Positions 11,712 to 24,562 are shown, counted from the first letter of the stretch. The stretch is DNA of 64,000 bases from Blakeslea trispora (GCA_025331445.1 JAIWNE010000064.1:1-64000), one strand, 5' to 3'. Notes: generated from the letters alone by a model not told the origin. Numbers and translations: made by a program.

Positions 11712-13032
11712 TTACTTGAACTTAATATAAATGCTAGCATAGCTAACACTGCTATCTCCAATCTCTTTACATTGACTACTTTGTTGGTATTGAACGCACT
11801 TGACTTCTGGTTCAGGAAGGTCTTCTTTTGCTGTCAAATAGTCAATGGCAGCCATCAATACAGCGATAGGATGTCGACCACAAATTGTGTTGCGTGTTTG
11901 GCTCAAGTAAGTTCGAAATTTGCTTGATTGAACATTCTCCAAAAGGCGGATTCCTTCCATATCGAGGTCTTTGATGGATTTATGGATAGGACAAGATAGC
12001 TCATCTTCATCATGTCGACTCAAGCGAATAGGCTCTTTGTCCTTTTGTGGCCTGTAATATGTATAATTAAACCGTGTACCCCTAGATGAAGAAAGTTATG
12101 AAACGAATTCTCTCTCTCTTTTCTTAGGTACTTACCAATGACAAAAGTCAGAAGAAATGATAAATAAACTTTGAGGATCATTAAGATAAGGGGCAAGTAA
12201 TTCACCATATGCTTTCTCTTGTTGATGGTTAATGGACCCAACAAGAATTGGTACGATTTGAATATCGTCAATCATACTAAAAGATGAGGAAAACAATCAT
12301 GTTAGATGGAATCTATCGCTTTGAGTTAAAAGAGTGGATGAAGTTACTTTTCAAACGTTTTGTAAACATAAGGCAAATGCATTTCAATACTGTGCTCATC
12401 ACTATCTACAGTCTCAGACATGTAGTCGAATTGACCAGTTTGATAGAGCTCTTCAATCACTATAAGAGTAAAGGGTTTGGAATAAACCATCATTTTGTTT
12501 CTCATGTACCTCTTGCTTACCTTGCCTATCCAAATTAAGATCACCCAAGGGTGTTTTATAGACCATACATTTAGATAGGCTACACCCATCAATATATGCA
12601 TGATGCGAGGGCCCCAATATGAATACACGTTTTCTATCGGTTTTATGTTAAAGCTGATTGATATCTTATTTCTTTTTTATATATTAAAAATGTCTTTACA
12701 AACCGGTTGTGTCGATAGATTTGTATGCATAAGCTGCGGTAGGGCCACTAAACCTCAAACCAGCGTGTCTAGTTAAAGTAATCGAATTAGTATCGAGAAC
12801 AATCAAGTTCGAAGCTACATACGGTCCAATGATGGCCCTAACACCTTTTAGAGGATTTATATTGGCTTTTTCGAGATACGTGTTGAGCTCATGGTCGAGA
12901 ATCTCCTCTATCAATTCATTTGAAATGTTTATATTCAATTGGTGTTTGCTTATGAATGGTGTCTTTTTTTTTTCTCTGTCTCTTACTGTTACGTGTGTAC
13001 CAAGAACCAGAATGGGTTGCAGCTCTTTTCAT
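11712..13032 (-). CDS. MEMO1-family protein (dioxygenase-like fold)
   Basis: This gene matches MEMO1/YJR008W-type proteins, a class related to extradiol dioxygenases and linked in animals to receptor signalling and redox/copper handling. Exons are 13032-12993 (tentative), 12948-12823, 12768-12700, 12633-12521, 12459-12348, 12276-12136 and 12051-11712. Signatures are HSGSWYT, PHAGLRFSGPTAAYAYK, VFILGPSHH, DEHSIEMHLPY, IIPVLVGS-like, ISSDFCHWG, NTICGRHPI and QSSQ...DSSVSYAS. The metal-binding-like residues of the family (HAG, HH, D-H, C in DFCHW) are retained. Exons 2-7 join in frame. The first intron, as drawn with GT-AG, leaves the frame off by one base, so either the start exon is mis-drawn or there is a one-base error near 12960-12995. 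Confidence 0.85.
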
Positions 13033-13239
13033 GATAGGATGGTATCTTTAAAAAAACAAAAGAAAGAAAGAAAAGGATGCATGAAATGCAGCCAAATTTT
13101 TATTTTATTTTAGAAAGCGACATCATGAGATAAGAAAAAAAAGTAAAAGATTATTACAAATGTGTACAAGGATATACAGTTAGAAAAAAAAAAAAGGTAA
13201 GCTATAATACAGAAGTTTCTCTCTATGGAGAAAACGGTT

Positions 13240-14780
13240 TTAGAAATCATCTTCGCGGTGGATTTGTGTCTTTTTGTTGTCCATTTCTTCATCAATGACA
13301 CGTTGGGGTGCTTTGGGAACCATAATCTTCTTGCTCTGCAAGTAATAAGCGGTACAACATAACACCATGATAACACCAGTAAGAGCCATTGTGACAATTT
13401 TACCGAGACGGAAAGCAGGTGCATCCTCAATACTCCAAACTTTAACATTGATAAAGTTAGGTGCCAAGTTACCAAGCGAGTTAATGATAGCAATTGCTAA
13501 AGCACGTGACTCTCTGTCAACAGCATACGTTTCATTGACCCAGGTCATCATGATAGGTGACACACCATAGATAGGAACTACCAAATAAGCACAAACAAAC
13601 AAGAGAGGTGTGGGCAAGTTGCCACCATTGACAGCAACCAAAACAATGTACCAAATTAAAGTGAAGAGAGTACCACCTAATATATGAACGGCACGATTGC
13701 TATACTTGTCAGATAGATAGCCTTGGGCAATAACCACAATACCGACCCAAATCCAGATAGGGACCATCAAATAATTAGCTGTAGAGGAAGCATAGCCAAT
13801 CTTCTTGAGAATAATGACGAAGTTTTGCAGAATACCCATGCCCATTTGCATACAGATGAACATGCAGAGAAAGAGGTAGATAAAGGGGGTGGTAAAAAGA
13901 TTCTTAAAAGTGGTCCAATTCAGACCACTCAAAGCACCACTTCTTCCTTGACGCTCAAGACGAATCATGGCGACTTCACGCATCTCGCCTTGAATGAAGC
14001 GAGTGTTATGAGGGAAATCAGGAAGGACAAAGAAACCAATAGTACCAATAACGACAGCGATTAAGCCTTCAATAATAAACAACCACTTCCAACCACGCAT
14101 GCCATGAACACCATCAAGGCCTTGAGCAATAGCACCAGAAATAAGACCACTGAAAGCACCCGAAACTTGGGAACCTGCCACAAAGATACATGTACGAGTA
14201 CCAATTTCTTCTTTTGTGTACCATGAACCAATCAAAAACACAATGCCTGGATAGAAGCCAGCTTCAGCAATACCAAGGCAAAAACGCAAACCATAAAGGC
14301 CTTGATAGTCCTTTACAAGTGCCATGAAACAAACAACGGCTCCCCAAGAGAAAACAATTAAGGGCAACATGATGCTAGGGCGGACCTTTGTGATAACATA
14401 GTTGGCAGGAATCTGTAAGCTTTATTCCAACAAATGTTGTGTTAGATTCTTGAGAAAACACCTTTCTTGTTATCTTTTGTCATTGTTGTTACTTACATAA
14501 TATAACCAATAAAGAACATAGTAAGAGCCCAGTTGTATTGATTACTAACAAGATTGAGATCTTCACTGAGACCTGTTGTTTCTGCATTTGGCATGTTGTT
14601 TCTATCCAAGCCGTTGGCAAAGTAACCAAAGAAAGCCCAAATCATTAAGCGGTAATCAAGGAGACGAACAAGTTTCTTTTCCACTTCCGGATTCAATTGA
14701 TCTTGTTGACCAACACTGTCAATGTGATTTTCTTCATATTGAGGAATATCATGTTCAGCTTTATCCTTGATGTCTGACAT
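13240..14780 (-). CDS. Major facilitator transporter, anion:cation symporter type (allantoate/nicotinate permease-like)
   Basis: Two exons (14780-14497 and 14419-13240) give 487 residues, normal for the ACS family of MFS permeases such as yeast Dal5, Tna1 or Vht1, which import small organic anions with protons at the plasma membrane. The N-terminal 40 residues are hydrophilic. The first helix region carries GLDRNNMPNA (family pattern D R.N...A), followed by FIGYIILQIPANYV with the frequent IP.N motif. About twelve hydrophobic segments alternate with loops, and an ENDNKKT-like charged tail ends the protein. The intron acceptor inside AAAG|CTTACAG was chosen because it is the one that keeps frame and restores the IPAN motif. 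The substrate cannot be read from sequence. Confidence 0.9.
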
Positions 14781-16937
14781 AATTTACTTTCTTGAGAAGA
14801 AAAAGAAAGATGGAATAAAGTTGAAAAGAAGAGAAAAGAAAATTATAGTCGAGTGGATCTACTAACAAAGTAGCCTTTATATATAATTTGAAGTCTTCTC
14901 CACATTACCCCGTATTGTATGTGCAAATCAAATGACTCCCACAAAGGCGGGTATTTCTTGGATTCATTAACCCAGCTACAAGAAACACTAACTTTACCTA
15001 GTAAAAGCATAACTGGAATATACGGCATCACCCCGCGATTTTCATCTTTTTTTTTCCTTTTTCACTATGGTTAAGTAATATTTTTTTCATGTGGGAAACT
15101 TTAATTCTGGATTGTAAATTTATACAAAAACAGAAAAAAAATCAAAAGAGGAAAAAGTAAAATGACTAGCCTTATTCTTTTCCATTGCTGACCAGTTTGT
15201 CTTGAAATGACAGTTTTCCTGATATTTTCAGACAAAAACCAATGTGCAAAAAAAAAAGCTATTCATCGCTTGAATTCAACTCAGGCAAGTAAAGACTTAC
15301 TTATTGAATAATGTCACTGTTTTGTATCGTTTGTCTTACCCGAGAAGAAATATTAAGGTTATTGTAATACAGTTGCATGGCAGGTATCCAATAGGAATAA
15401 AATTTACTCATTTGTATATTCCCCCGCATTCTGCCGCTTGAAGAGACATAATGCATCAATTATTTTTACAGCTCATTTACGGATAAAGTAAATGACAGCT
15501 TTAAATCAAAACACGACAAAAGAAAAGAGAGAACCGCAGATTACAAGAAGGTGATGTACTAGTTAAGAGAGAAAGATTAAGATAAAGAGAGTCTGTAATT
15601 TTGTAAATCACCAGATATCAAAGTCCTTTTGGGAAATGTGAAATAACTTTCCAGTTTTCAAATTATTCTTCGTAGGTTCGTGGGATACAATTAAGCTAGT
15701 CAGGAGAGTCAGAGGTAGTTGTCTCATTAGGCATCATCTCAAACTCTTTCCTCTTCCCATTTTTTGATCAACTGTATGTCTGTAACCTAAAATTAAAAGA
15801 AGGTGACCTTAATCGTCATTACAGTTTGTTGACAAATGAAACGTGATGGATAATTCAAAGCGTTTGTTGTGAGAACACTTGAGCTATATTTGTTCTACAA
15901 ATATACCTTTAAGGATTTACTCTACCCGTTTTTCTCAATGAATTATGGCTATTTACTCGGGAAAGACTCATCTTTTTTTTTGGGTTGCATAGCAATCCTT
16001 TAGCTTGTCTTACTCATATTTGCATTTGTTTATCTTTTTCCCTTTGAAAAGCATTGTTATGGAACGATTCATCAAGGTCATCATGGTCAATGTCTAAAGT
16101 ATATTCTCAAATTACAAAGGATTAACTTTTAGAAAAAGAAAAGAAGAAGAGTGAGAGAAAAAAGAGGATTACAAAGACCATCAAAAGTGCATTCAAGTAA
16201 CATTGCTTCTTTATATTACAAAAGAGTCCTGAGAACCATTGTACTCTCAGATTAGAATAAAACAAGAATTTCGCAACTATAGTGTTGTATGTGTGTCTAT
16301 TCTTCTAAACAGATAAAGAAAGATCTCCTTCAAAGCATATAGGCAAAAAAGCCGTATGAATACTCAAATTATGCTCAAGAAATTTGTTTGCAAAAGCGAT
16401 TCGACGATCCCTACACATAATGATCTAGCCCAAGAAAAAAAAAAGAGTAGAATGCCTGTCCTTCGATTTAATCATGTCCTATCAAGTTTATTAAACTACA
16501 AGAAGCTCAATTGTATGCTTTCGACTAAGGGTTTGTTCATCCAGATCACTTCATTTAAGAATGACGAACTTGCTGTAGCCTAAACTGAGAATAGAATTAC
16601 TTGAGGGAGCACAACTGACGTTTAGTTCATCTTTTCAGATGGATGTGAAACTTTGGTAAGTTGCTTATGTGCATACATACTCTGTAGCAATTTTATTTTG
16701 CCATAATGGTATTATAGGCACTATCAAACTTATCTCAAACTACGAGTTTTATCGAGAATCTTGTTCTTTTCCTCTTCTTGTTAGAGTAGTAGAATGGAAA
16801 ATCTGGGAAATGAAAAGCGGTCTTTCAAAAAAAAGAGTAGTAAAAAAAAAAAAGAGAAAAAAATAAGGAATTAAAGGGTACTATAAAAACGAATTAAGTA
16901 AGATGAAGGGGGGGGGTCTATCTAGACTATTCCGGTT
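14781..16937. other. Gene-free interval upstream of the MFS gene and downstream of the CK1-type kinase
   Basis: About 2.2 kb with only short open frames under 80 codons and no recognisable domain. It is AT-rich, with a run of eight G just before the kinase 3' end (around 16909). The MFS gene promoter must lie in the left part. I saw no tRNA, repeat family or element end here. Confidence 0.5.
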
Positions 16938-18841
16938 TTATTCCCACGGCTTGCTGACGGTAGCTGCCCAAGAGCCTTCTTCTTCGTCCTTTGCTGTCAC
17001 ATCTTCCCCCCAGGCTTGATTTTGAGTGCCCCAGGTTGCAGTTAGATTGTCATTGCCCCATGATTTTTCTGCCTTGCTAGGCTTTTCTTCTGCTTGTGTT
17101 GTCCAATCGATCACAGGTTCCCAAGGCGCTTCATCATGCTTATGGGAATTCCAGCCTATTCGCTTTTGTTTCTTCCTTGACTTTGCAACCAGTTTTTGGA
17201 AGGATGACATATTAGGCGAATCATGATTGTGAGGGTTACGGTTTATATCTCGGCTTGTGCGACGAGTTGTAGGTTCTTTTCTAACATCAGGTAATCGATG
17301 AGCCATATCATCCATAGCAAAAACATCATCGGTGTGACCTGTCTTATGTTGAGGTGGCTCATAATAATGACGGTGTGTTGTGCTTTTAATTGCATTAGGC
17401 CGTGCAGCGTCATTGCGCGTGTAATCTTCTACATTTTCCTTTTCAATATCTTGAAGCCACTTTCGCTCAACATGACCTCCAAATGGTGACTTTACAATAG
17501 AAGAATACGGGCCGTGATGGATACTGCCTTGCAAAAAGCTCCGAAGTTGATCATAATCTGGTTTTTCTGTAAATTTGATGCCGCGTGCATACTCTATAAA
17601 TTCAAGGAACCCTTGTGGTAAGCCTGCACAGAGATCACTCATAAATGTGTCTTGCTTGATCTGTCTCATACGGTCCCAGCCTGCCCGTGAGTTGCGTGCT
17701 TGGATTCCAGTCCAAGGTAATGTACCAAATATCAAATCAAGCAAAAGGTATCCCATGGCTTCAATATCATCTCGACGCGCGTGTGATTTTCCACGATGGA
17801 CATTGAGAGAGGCATATCTAGCTGTACCTGTCTTATTCTTTATGTTCTTTCTAACATCAGGATAAGGTTTGTCTGTAGCAGGATCCTTCCACCAACTCAT
17901 GAGTCCAAAATCAACAATATGAAGTTTTGGGTGCCAATTGTTCCATCTTGCAAAGAGTTCCTCGCATGATAGCTTGACATATTTGATATGAGACGCACCA
18001 TTCTCATCAGGCACTTCAATCATATCAGCTTCAGGAAGGTAGCAATCATAGGAAAACAAAAAGTTATCAGGCTTAATATCTCTATAGACTAACCCTCTGT
18101 TATGAATGTGTTCTAATATAGATACCTACACAATACGTTGTCATAAATATTTCACAATTTTCTTTTTCTCGAGTGACCTTACCATTTGACAGCCAAAGTC
18201 TACAACTACTTCAATTGGAAACTTCTGTACTACCTCTCTCAACTGATTCAGATTAGGTCCTAGTAAATCAATGACAATACAGTCAAAGCCTTCATGTTGT
18301 CCATGCCAATGACACTGTGGAATACCAGCTTCATAAATAAATAACCCATTATCTTAATTCAGCTCAACGAATAGTCTTATACATAATCAAACACTTACGT
18401 CCACCAGCTAGTACATCATACATAATACTTTCATGTTTTAACTGAGGGTGGCGCATTTTCAAAGGTTCTCTTTTGATAGCGTATTTTCTGAATGTATCCA
18501 CGTCCTCGGCTATTGTATTCATTCAGCCATAGATTTAAAAAACGAAAAGCAGAAAGAAAGGTGGAAGAGTGATAATATCTCTTTATTATGAGTTTACCTT
18601 CAAACACTTCACCAAACGATCCTTCCCCTATTCTTCCCAACACAATCCACTGGTCGGCAATAACAACATCTCGACTGTTCAAACTGAGATCCGTACGGGT
18701 ACTTTCGAACGAAGCAAACTCAGCATCCGAGTGACGATGAGTATTATTGCGATGAGTGTTAGTTTGGTTAATGTCAATTGATTGAGCTGCAGAAGCTTGG
18801 TTTCTGGAATTTGGTTGTCTAGTGTGAACCGAGCTTGTCAT
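16938..18841 (-). CDS. Casein kinase 1-family protein kinase with an insertion before the DFG motif
   Basis: Four exons (18841-18598, 18509-18399, 18328-18183, 18125-16938) encode 562 residues. The N-terminal 60 residues are Ser/Asn/Thr-rich. The kinase domain begins at the glycine loop (LGRIGEGSFGEVFE), then YAIKREP with the ATP lysine, LGPNL at the hinge, YRDIKPDNF in the catalytic loop, DFGL, and the CK1-type segment GTARYASLNVHRG with a following RRDD-E-LGY-like stretch. About 50 residues separate DNF (near 189) and DFG (near 239), against about 14 in ordinary CK1 enzymes, so a loop of roughly 35 residues is inserted. After the domain comes a long polar tail with several W-containing acidic segments near the end. 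Catalytic residues look complete, so an active Ser/Thr kinase is expected. Its role is not assignable. Confidence 0.9.
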
Positions 18842-21025
18842 ACGTGTGTAGTCGTGTATAAGCGGTCTTTTTTTGTGTAGAAAAAAAAGGAATGAGAGAG
18901 AGAGAGAGATAAATTAGCCGTAAGTTAGTTCAAACAACAACAAAAAAATATAAAGGGGCGTATCGCTTTTGAAAAAAAAAAGAAAAGTCCAATTAGATAT
19001 CCAATTCCCCTTTTTTGTATGTCAGCAAAGTTTTTAATCGTTCAGCTTGCATATCTTGACATTCGCCTTTCGGGATAAAACAAGCCTGTTCTACTATCAT
19101 GAAAAAAACCTTATATCTCGCTCTTTTTGTTAATCTTTAAACGTAGAGTCAAAAGAAAAAGCGTTTTTTGAATAATTCTACCAAAAAAACATACAAGATC
19201 AATAGTAACTGCATACATGAGGACATGAAGGTAAAATCTATGCAGTTATCTATCAAGTATACCACAAACAACTTCAACATGGCTGCACTTGTACTACCCT
19301 TTTTTTTATAGTAAGCATATTAGTTTAGTACAAGCTATAAATGACTATAACATGTAATGGTTTATGAAAACATATAAATGATAGTTGTAATGATAATCTA
19401 TGAAAAATCTGCTATAAAAAAATGAGACACTACAAACATTCTCAAAGTATTTGCCCTTGCGTTTCTACTTTTTTTCATAAATCATTACAACCATAGCATT
19501 ACACTAACAAAGTCATCAGCAATTGCCTTGAGTACATAAACAAGCTCATACTTGCTGCCATGTGCTTGCGATAATTTAGTCTTCTTATATCTCACTCCAG
19601 CAGTGAAGACATCAAATTACCTTGCATCTGAAGCAAAACGCAACACAAAGTCAGACTTAATTAAACATAAAACTTTGCTTCTTTTCCCGAACAATCTGAG
19701 TGCCCATGCGTCCTGATTGTTTGATAAGGTTTATATGTTACTTCTTTGCTTACTTTTTAATCTACTTAATAGCTAACACACATGCTTCCTATCACAATTT
19801 AGAAAAATGCTGAAAAAGAACTATAACATTCTACACGATGAATATGTCCTCAACTGCCTGGTTTGTTTAACAGCTAAAACACTTTGTCACCCTTGATCTG
19901 AGCAGCCTAAATTAGGTGGCAATGGTATCAAGCAAAGCTCTAAAAGAGATATGAAATTAACCAAGTTGATTATTGCTCAGATTGATATTTCGCTTGCAAA
20001 GGGATGTACAACCTCTCAATATTTTCTGGGTTCATCTATAGTTTGCTATGCAGCCCCATCAGCTTATCAGATACATGGGATGTAGATGTATTTTTTTTGT
20101 AGAGCAATGATATCCATGGCAGAGCGCAAAGGCAACGTATAAATAGAGAGTTACTAGCGGGGTCAGCAGATTTGTCTTGGATAGAGCAGGATCAGTGCTA
20201 TATCTTACCCTTATATATATGCTTAACTGAGAACAAACGCAATTTATAGCAGAGATAGATACAGCTTCAGCAACAGGGGCAAGGAGTGTGGCGATGGTGC
20301 TGGGGGGGGTTAGGTGATCGACCATGGAAATTTTTTGGTCTGCTCCAACCGAAAGGACAAAAATACTACCACAAAATGGAGAGATAATAGGTTTTGTTTA
20401 GCAAGTGATGCTTGTTTCTTCTGACAGAAGAAGCCCTGGCGTCAAACACTATTTTCTTATATTTAAAATTATTTTCCCAAGTTCATGCAATTTGCATTGA
20501 GATTTAATTTTGTACGTTATGACAGCACCTAATTTGATTGAAACTATTGAATGCTTTTATACCCATTCAAAATGCATAAATGCTTGGCTGTATTTCTGGT
20601 GGTAAACATAAAGCACACAGTTTTTATTTTTATCGATGCAGTCTGACTTTTGTTTTGCAAAGCAACTCAAAATTTCTCTTCCAATGTTTATAGCTTCTCC
20701 AAAAAAAGAAAGGGAGAATAAAATGCAAAGTCACGATTGTATTGGCGTTTATTTATTCATGCGCTCCAACGCTTCTCCTTGTAGATGTTTCCGAGATTCT
20801 ATGCAAGTTGACCTTTTCCATCTCTTTTTCTCTTCTAGCTTCCGCTTGACATTTCTCCTATTGTCAGTTAAAAAGCGATAGAAAGGCCTTGCGACACGTG
20901 CTGTCCCTTACTGACTCCATAAGTCATTCTATAACAAAAAAACGCTCCCCCTCCAATTCACCTCTTTTTTTTTCCCTTTTATTATTGTTATTATTTTGAT
21001 TTGATTTGTTTTTGTTTATCTGACT
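18842..21025. other. Gene-poor interval between the kinase and the coiled-coil gene
   Basis: About 2.2 kb, containing a GA repeat near 18897-18910, a run of G near 20304 and several T-rich tracts. The open frames are short (up to 88 codons) and lack any domain I recognise. Both flanking genes point away from it, so it must hold both promoters. Confidence 0.45.
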
Positions 21026-21995
21026 ATGCTATTCGTACAGGATTCTTTTTCCCACAGTTCTAGCTTGCTTATGAGCCCTCCAAGAACAACGAAAGTTAGG
21101 CCTCAGCCTACTACTCCTTCAACAATAGTTAATCCTAAAAAGAGTTTGGATCAATATATTCATGAATATGAATTACTTCAAACTGACATTGTAAAAACTC
21201 AGCTTGAGGTAGTAAAAAAAAAAAAAAAAAAAAATGAAAAAAAAAACTCCTTGTGAACTAAAGAAATAAATGTAGATTGAAAGCATCAGAAGCATAAATT
21301 CAAAATACGAAAAAGAAGCATTACAGCATACCACATCCAACAAAAATTGTCGTGCTCGCATAAAGGAAATTATGCAACAGATTGAATCCAAGCAGAAAGT
21401 ATTAGAAAGTACAAAAGGTGCATCCTCTCAGCTCGAACTCAAAGTGAAGCAGCTGAAAGATGAAGCTCTGACCTCGCGCGGACAACTTGAAAATCTCAGA
21501 AAGCAAGAACATCTTCTAGAGCAAGAGAAAGAAATGGTTTATAAAGGTAAAAAGCAAGTGGAACTTCAGCTGCATATCTTGAAAGAATCAGTTCGGCAAT
21601 TACGTATGCGTTGCGACCGAGAGACAGCTCTCTTGAAAAGAGATCACTTGTGCATCCAAGAACAAATCAATTATATCAAACAAAGAGCTGAATACACAAA
21701 AGAGTTAATTGGTCTCAAACTAGTAAGGCGCCGCCAAGCTATGGAACATCTTAATACCCTCAAAAACCAATCCAAATTAAATCTAGAGCAGTTTGTGGAA
21801 GAGGTCAGGGCTCAATTGCAAGAACTTGGAACGAAGATTGAGCAGTCTACATTACTGCCCTCGAAAGATGCGTTTAGTAGATCTAACGTAACGACAGTCG
21901 CAGCAGCAATACAATGTCAAGAGGATGTTGGGCGGCTCGTGACGCGAATAAGATTGATGGCAGCCGAAGCAGTCGAGACTGAGCGGTTACATTGA
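21026..21995 (+). CDS. Uncharacterised 300-residue coiled-coil protein
   Basis: Two exons (21026-21208 and 21276-21995) join in frame to 300 residues. The first 40 residues are Ser/Pro/Thr-rich, followed by VNPKKSLDQYIHEYELLQ. From about residue 45 to 260 the protein is almost continuous heptad-like coiled coil rich in K, E, Q and L, and it ends in an Ala/Glu-rich helix. I do not recognise the family. The architecture fits a structural, cytoskeletal or kinetochore-type component, but that is only a guess. The intron begins GTAGT and contains a run of about 20 A. The gene is preceded by a long T/CT-rich tract, common before expressed genes in this window. Confidence 0.7.
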
Positions 21996-22818
21996 TCTTA
22001 TGCTTTGGATGATTAGTTTTTTTTCTTATATACACAAATATTGATTGCTTTTTTCTTATTAATTTCTCCTATTTCTTCTATAATTGCTTTTTGTCCCAAT
22101 ATAAAAAGAATAAAGTAAGAGAAGACACGTTTGACTCATATCAAATAATTTGTAAGGTGGCAACCACAAACAAAAAAAGAATACGTCTGACCTTTGCTAG
22201 GGAAAAAAAAGGTCATTGCAGCTTTTAAAATGGAAAACGAAGAGAAGAAATAGGATAAAAATTGTTTATGGAGAGAAATATGTTTTACGCTCCAGGGATA
22301 TAAAGTGGTTTGATAAGGCAATCAGTTGCCTCTCCTTATACATTGTGGAGTAGAATCAATGGAGTCAGCTTATTCGGTTTAAAACTCATACTGAAAGTTA
22401 TCTGATCATCTTTTATATTATTGACAAGGCCAAAAAAAAGGGGCACTCAAAATGCCAAAATTAAATTTTTCTCTTTCTATAACAAAGCTTAGGCAAAACA
22501 TATAAAGCAAGGTCAGTAAATACTTTTATGAATATTAATAAAAAAAAAAAGTGAAAAGTATCAATAGACATTAAATCTCTGCAATCATTTGTTCCCTCTT
22601 CTATTTTCATAAAATAAAAAATCCATACAAATTACAGAAGTTATCTTTCTTGTTTCATACACAAATCGAATACAAACGAAACTACCTTTTCAAAAAACAT
22701 ATGGTAATAACGCAAAAGTAGTTTAAGAAGCTGGAGCAAAAGTGAATTCGAAAAATTAAACAATTTGAATTGTTTAAATTTTATAAGTCACTCTTATTAG
22801 AGCTATAACAAACACGCC
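21996..22818. other. Intergenic interval with no gene seen
   Basis: About 0.8 kb of AT-rich sequence containing the likely 3' end of the coiled-coil gene. No open frame of note and no repeat was seen. Confidence 0.4.
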
Positions 22819-23250
22819 ATGTCTGCCAAATATTATTCGGAAATCGTTGAGAGGTCTAGCGAGTTAAGGAAAAAGTTCGATGATGGTTTGGATGAAGCGA
22901 ATAAGAAGATGATTGATAGTTATTTTTTTTTGAATTAGAGGTTTTTTTATCAAATTCGGTAGCTTTCACGCAAACGACCTTGCCAAATATGTATTTGGCT
23001 CCCTCTTGACCAACCACATCAGCAAAGATAAAATCACAGTAGAATGGACTTTTGTTGATTGCTGTTACAATAATGAAAATGCCATGAAAGTAGTTGCGCT
23101 ACAAAATTTACCAGCTGCAATGTACTTAATTTCATTCACAGCAAGACCACTGTACTCCCTGTGCTGCTCTCTTTTTTTTTTTTTTCCTGAGTTACCCTGA
23201 CGATCGTACTTGCGAGTGAGAGTGTTGCTCAAACCGGTTTCACTTGTCAA
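22819..23250 (+). pseudogene. Degenerate coding remnant of unknown origin
   Basis: A short open frame starts at 22819 (MSAKYYSEIVERSSELRKKF onward) and runs into a stop after about 40 codons. A second frame then reads a coherent protein-like stretch (FHANDLAKYVFGSLL, then SKDKITVEWTFVD) up to about 23130, followed by a poly-T run at 23170. No simple splice joins the two. The composition looks like real protein rather than random ORF, and the neighbourhood contains retrotransposon debris, so a decayed mobile-element ORF or a dead gene is likely. The identity is not established. Confidence 0.3.
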
Positions 23251-23975
23251 ATTTAAGTAAGTTTATAGGATAGTTAATCCTTTATGGTTTTCCATCTCAT
23301 TAGATCAATACCAAGTTCTATCAACACATTTTGTTCTATTGAATTATGCATCCCCCTTTGAGCGCTTAAAGTTATTAGCAGCATCAGTTACTATCGTGTC
23401 ACCTAAAGTCAAACTTAGTTTCCGGAATTAACTCCTTTTAGTAGATGAAGAATCATAGGGGGAAGTACTTATTACTCCGTATACAAAAAAGGTTCCCAAA
23501 ATCCACTGTAATCTTCTGAAAATGACTGAAACCTTTAGTAGAGGAATTGCAAAGCAAACATACAAGCTACACTTGTTGTAGCAATCTTCTTATCTCAACC
23601 TGAGGCTAAAATGGTGTGATACTGATTCAAGCAATCTCAGGTATAATGCACTTACTCTATCGAAAAAGCAAAAAAAAAAAAAAATAGTAAGATTTAAAGT
23701 TTGATCAGCCATTGTCAAGATGATAAGAAGCTACTTTAATGGCCAGGTCAGATCATTTAACAATTATTTGAGATCCACAGCTTAAAGTCTTTTGGTTCCT
23801 GTCCAAAGTTTAGTTTTCTTCTACAGTTGATATTCATCATTATTCTGCCATAGTTTTTTTTGCCTTGCTGTTGAAGTTCTTGGTTTTGTTAAGCATCCAA
23901 ATTGCTCAAAGACTCATCAAGGATGCCTTTGTTCAAGCATTTTTCAAATTCCTCAATAAAATGCTGGACAATGTT
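23251..23975. other. Interval with no confident gene before the LINE insertion
   Basis: AT-rich sequence with an A-run near 23672. The right end (from about 23865) has an open frame on both strands that continues to the LINE target site. See the separate entry on the disrupted target. Confidence 0.35.
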
Positions 23976-23992
23976 ATGAGATGCTTCTCCGC
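23976..23992. repeat. Left target-site duplication of the LINE insertion (17 bp)
   Basis: The 17-base sequence ATGAGATGCTTCTCCGC occurs here and again exactly at 24563-24579, immediately after a long poly(A) run. Direct repeats of this length flanking a sequence that ends in poly(A) are the hallmark of target-primed reverse transcription. Confidence 0.85.
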
Positions 23993-24562
23993 CGCAGTGG
24001 AGGACTTTGACCATTTCGTCTTTTCTTGCCCACCGAAACTCCTGATCTGGCAGAGAGTGTGGCATACTTTCTTTGATAGCTCTGTAGATTTGTCTGTTGA
24101 CAACCTTTCGTTGAAACAAGCCATCCTCAAGCTCGAATTTCCATCTCTTTCCGCCTCTTCTCACTCGTCCTCTCATTTCGCTTCACTGCTTATCGGCTTT
24201 ACTTTACAGAGTATATGGCGCTCTTATTGGACTCTTGTTTTTGAAAATTGTCCCTTCTCACCTGAGACTGTTTACACCACAATTCTTGCTTCCACTCATA
24301 CCGCTAACCAAGAGTCCCTTGTTGCCAAGGGCATCCCACATCGTCCTCTTCCCCCACTTTTACTCGATGACCATGTTTAGTCATCTCTTTTTTAGCGTTC
24401 ATCTTCTATTATACTTTTATTTTCTTATATAACTAACCAAAACACAAAATCCCCAAAAAAAACATTTTAAAATGAAAAAAACCAAAAACATAGTTGTGAC
24501 TTGTCATGCAAGCACTTAATAAAAGAGAGCCTTTGTGCCCCTAAAAAAAAAAAAAAAAAAAA
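23993..24562 (+). mobile_element. 5'-truncated non-LTR (LINE) retrotransposon with poly(A) tail
   Basis: This 570-bp insertion contains only the 3' end of a LINE. The open frame from 23993 encodes the tail of the reverse-transcriptase protein: an EDFDHFVFSCP motif (the H/C-type zinc-knuckle seen after LINE reverse-transcriptase domains), a W-rich segment, and a stop at about 24378. A 3' untranslated region of about 160 bp follows, then a run of about 21 A ending at 24562. Flanking 17-bp direct repeats define both ends exactly. The 5' truncation is the usual product of incomplete reverse transcription, so this copy cannot move itself. Perfect repeats and a long A-tail suggest the insertion is recent. 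Confidence 0.85.

Noticed and set aside
20059..20325. 88-codon minus-strand frame in the 19-21 kb gap
   Set aside because: No domain, no splice support, no codon pattern like neighbouring genes.
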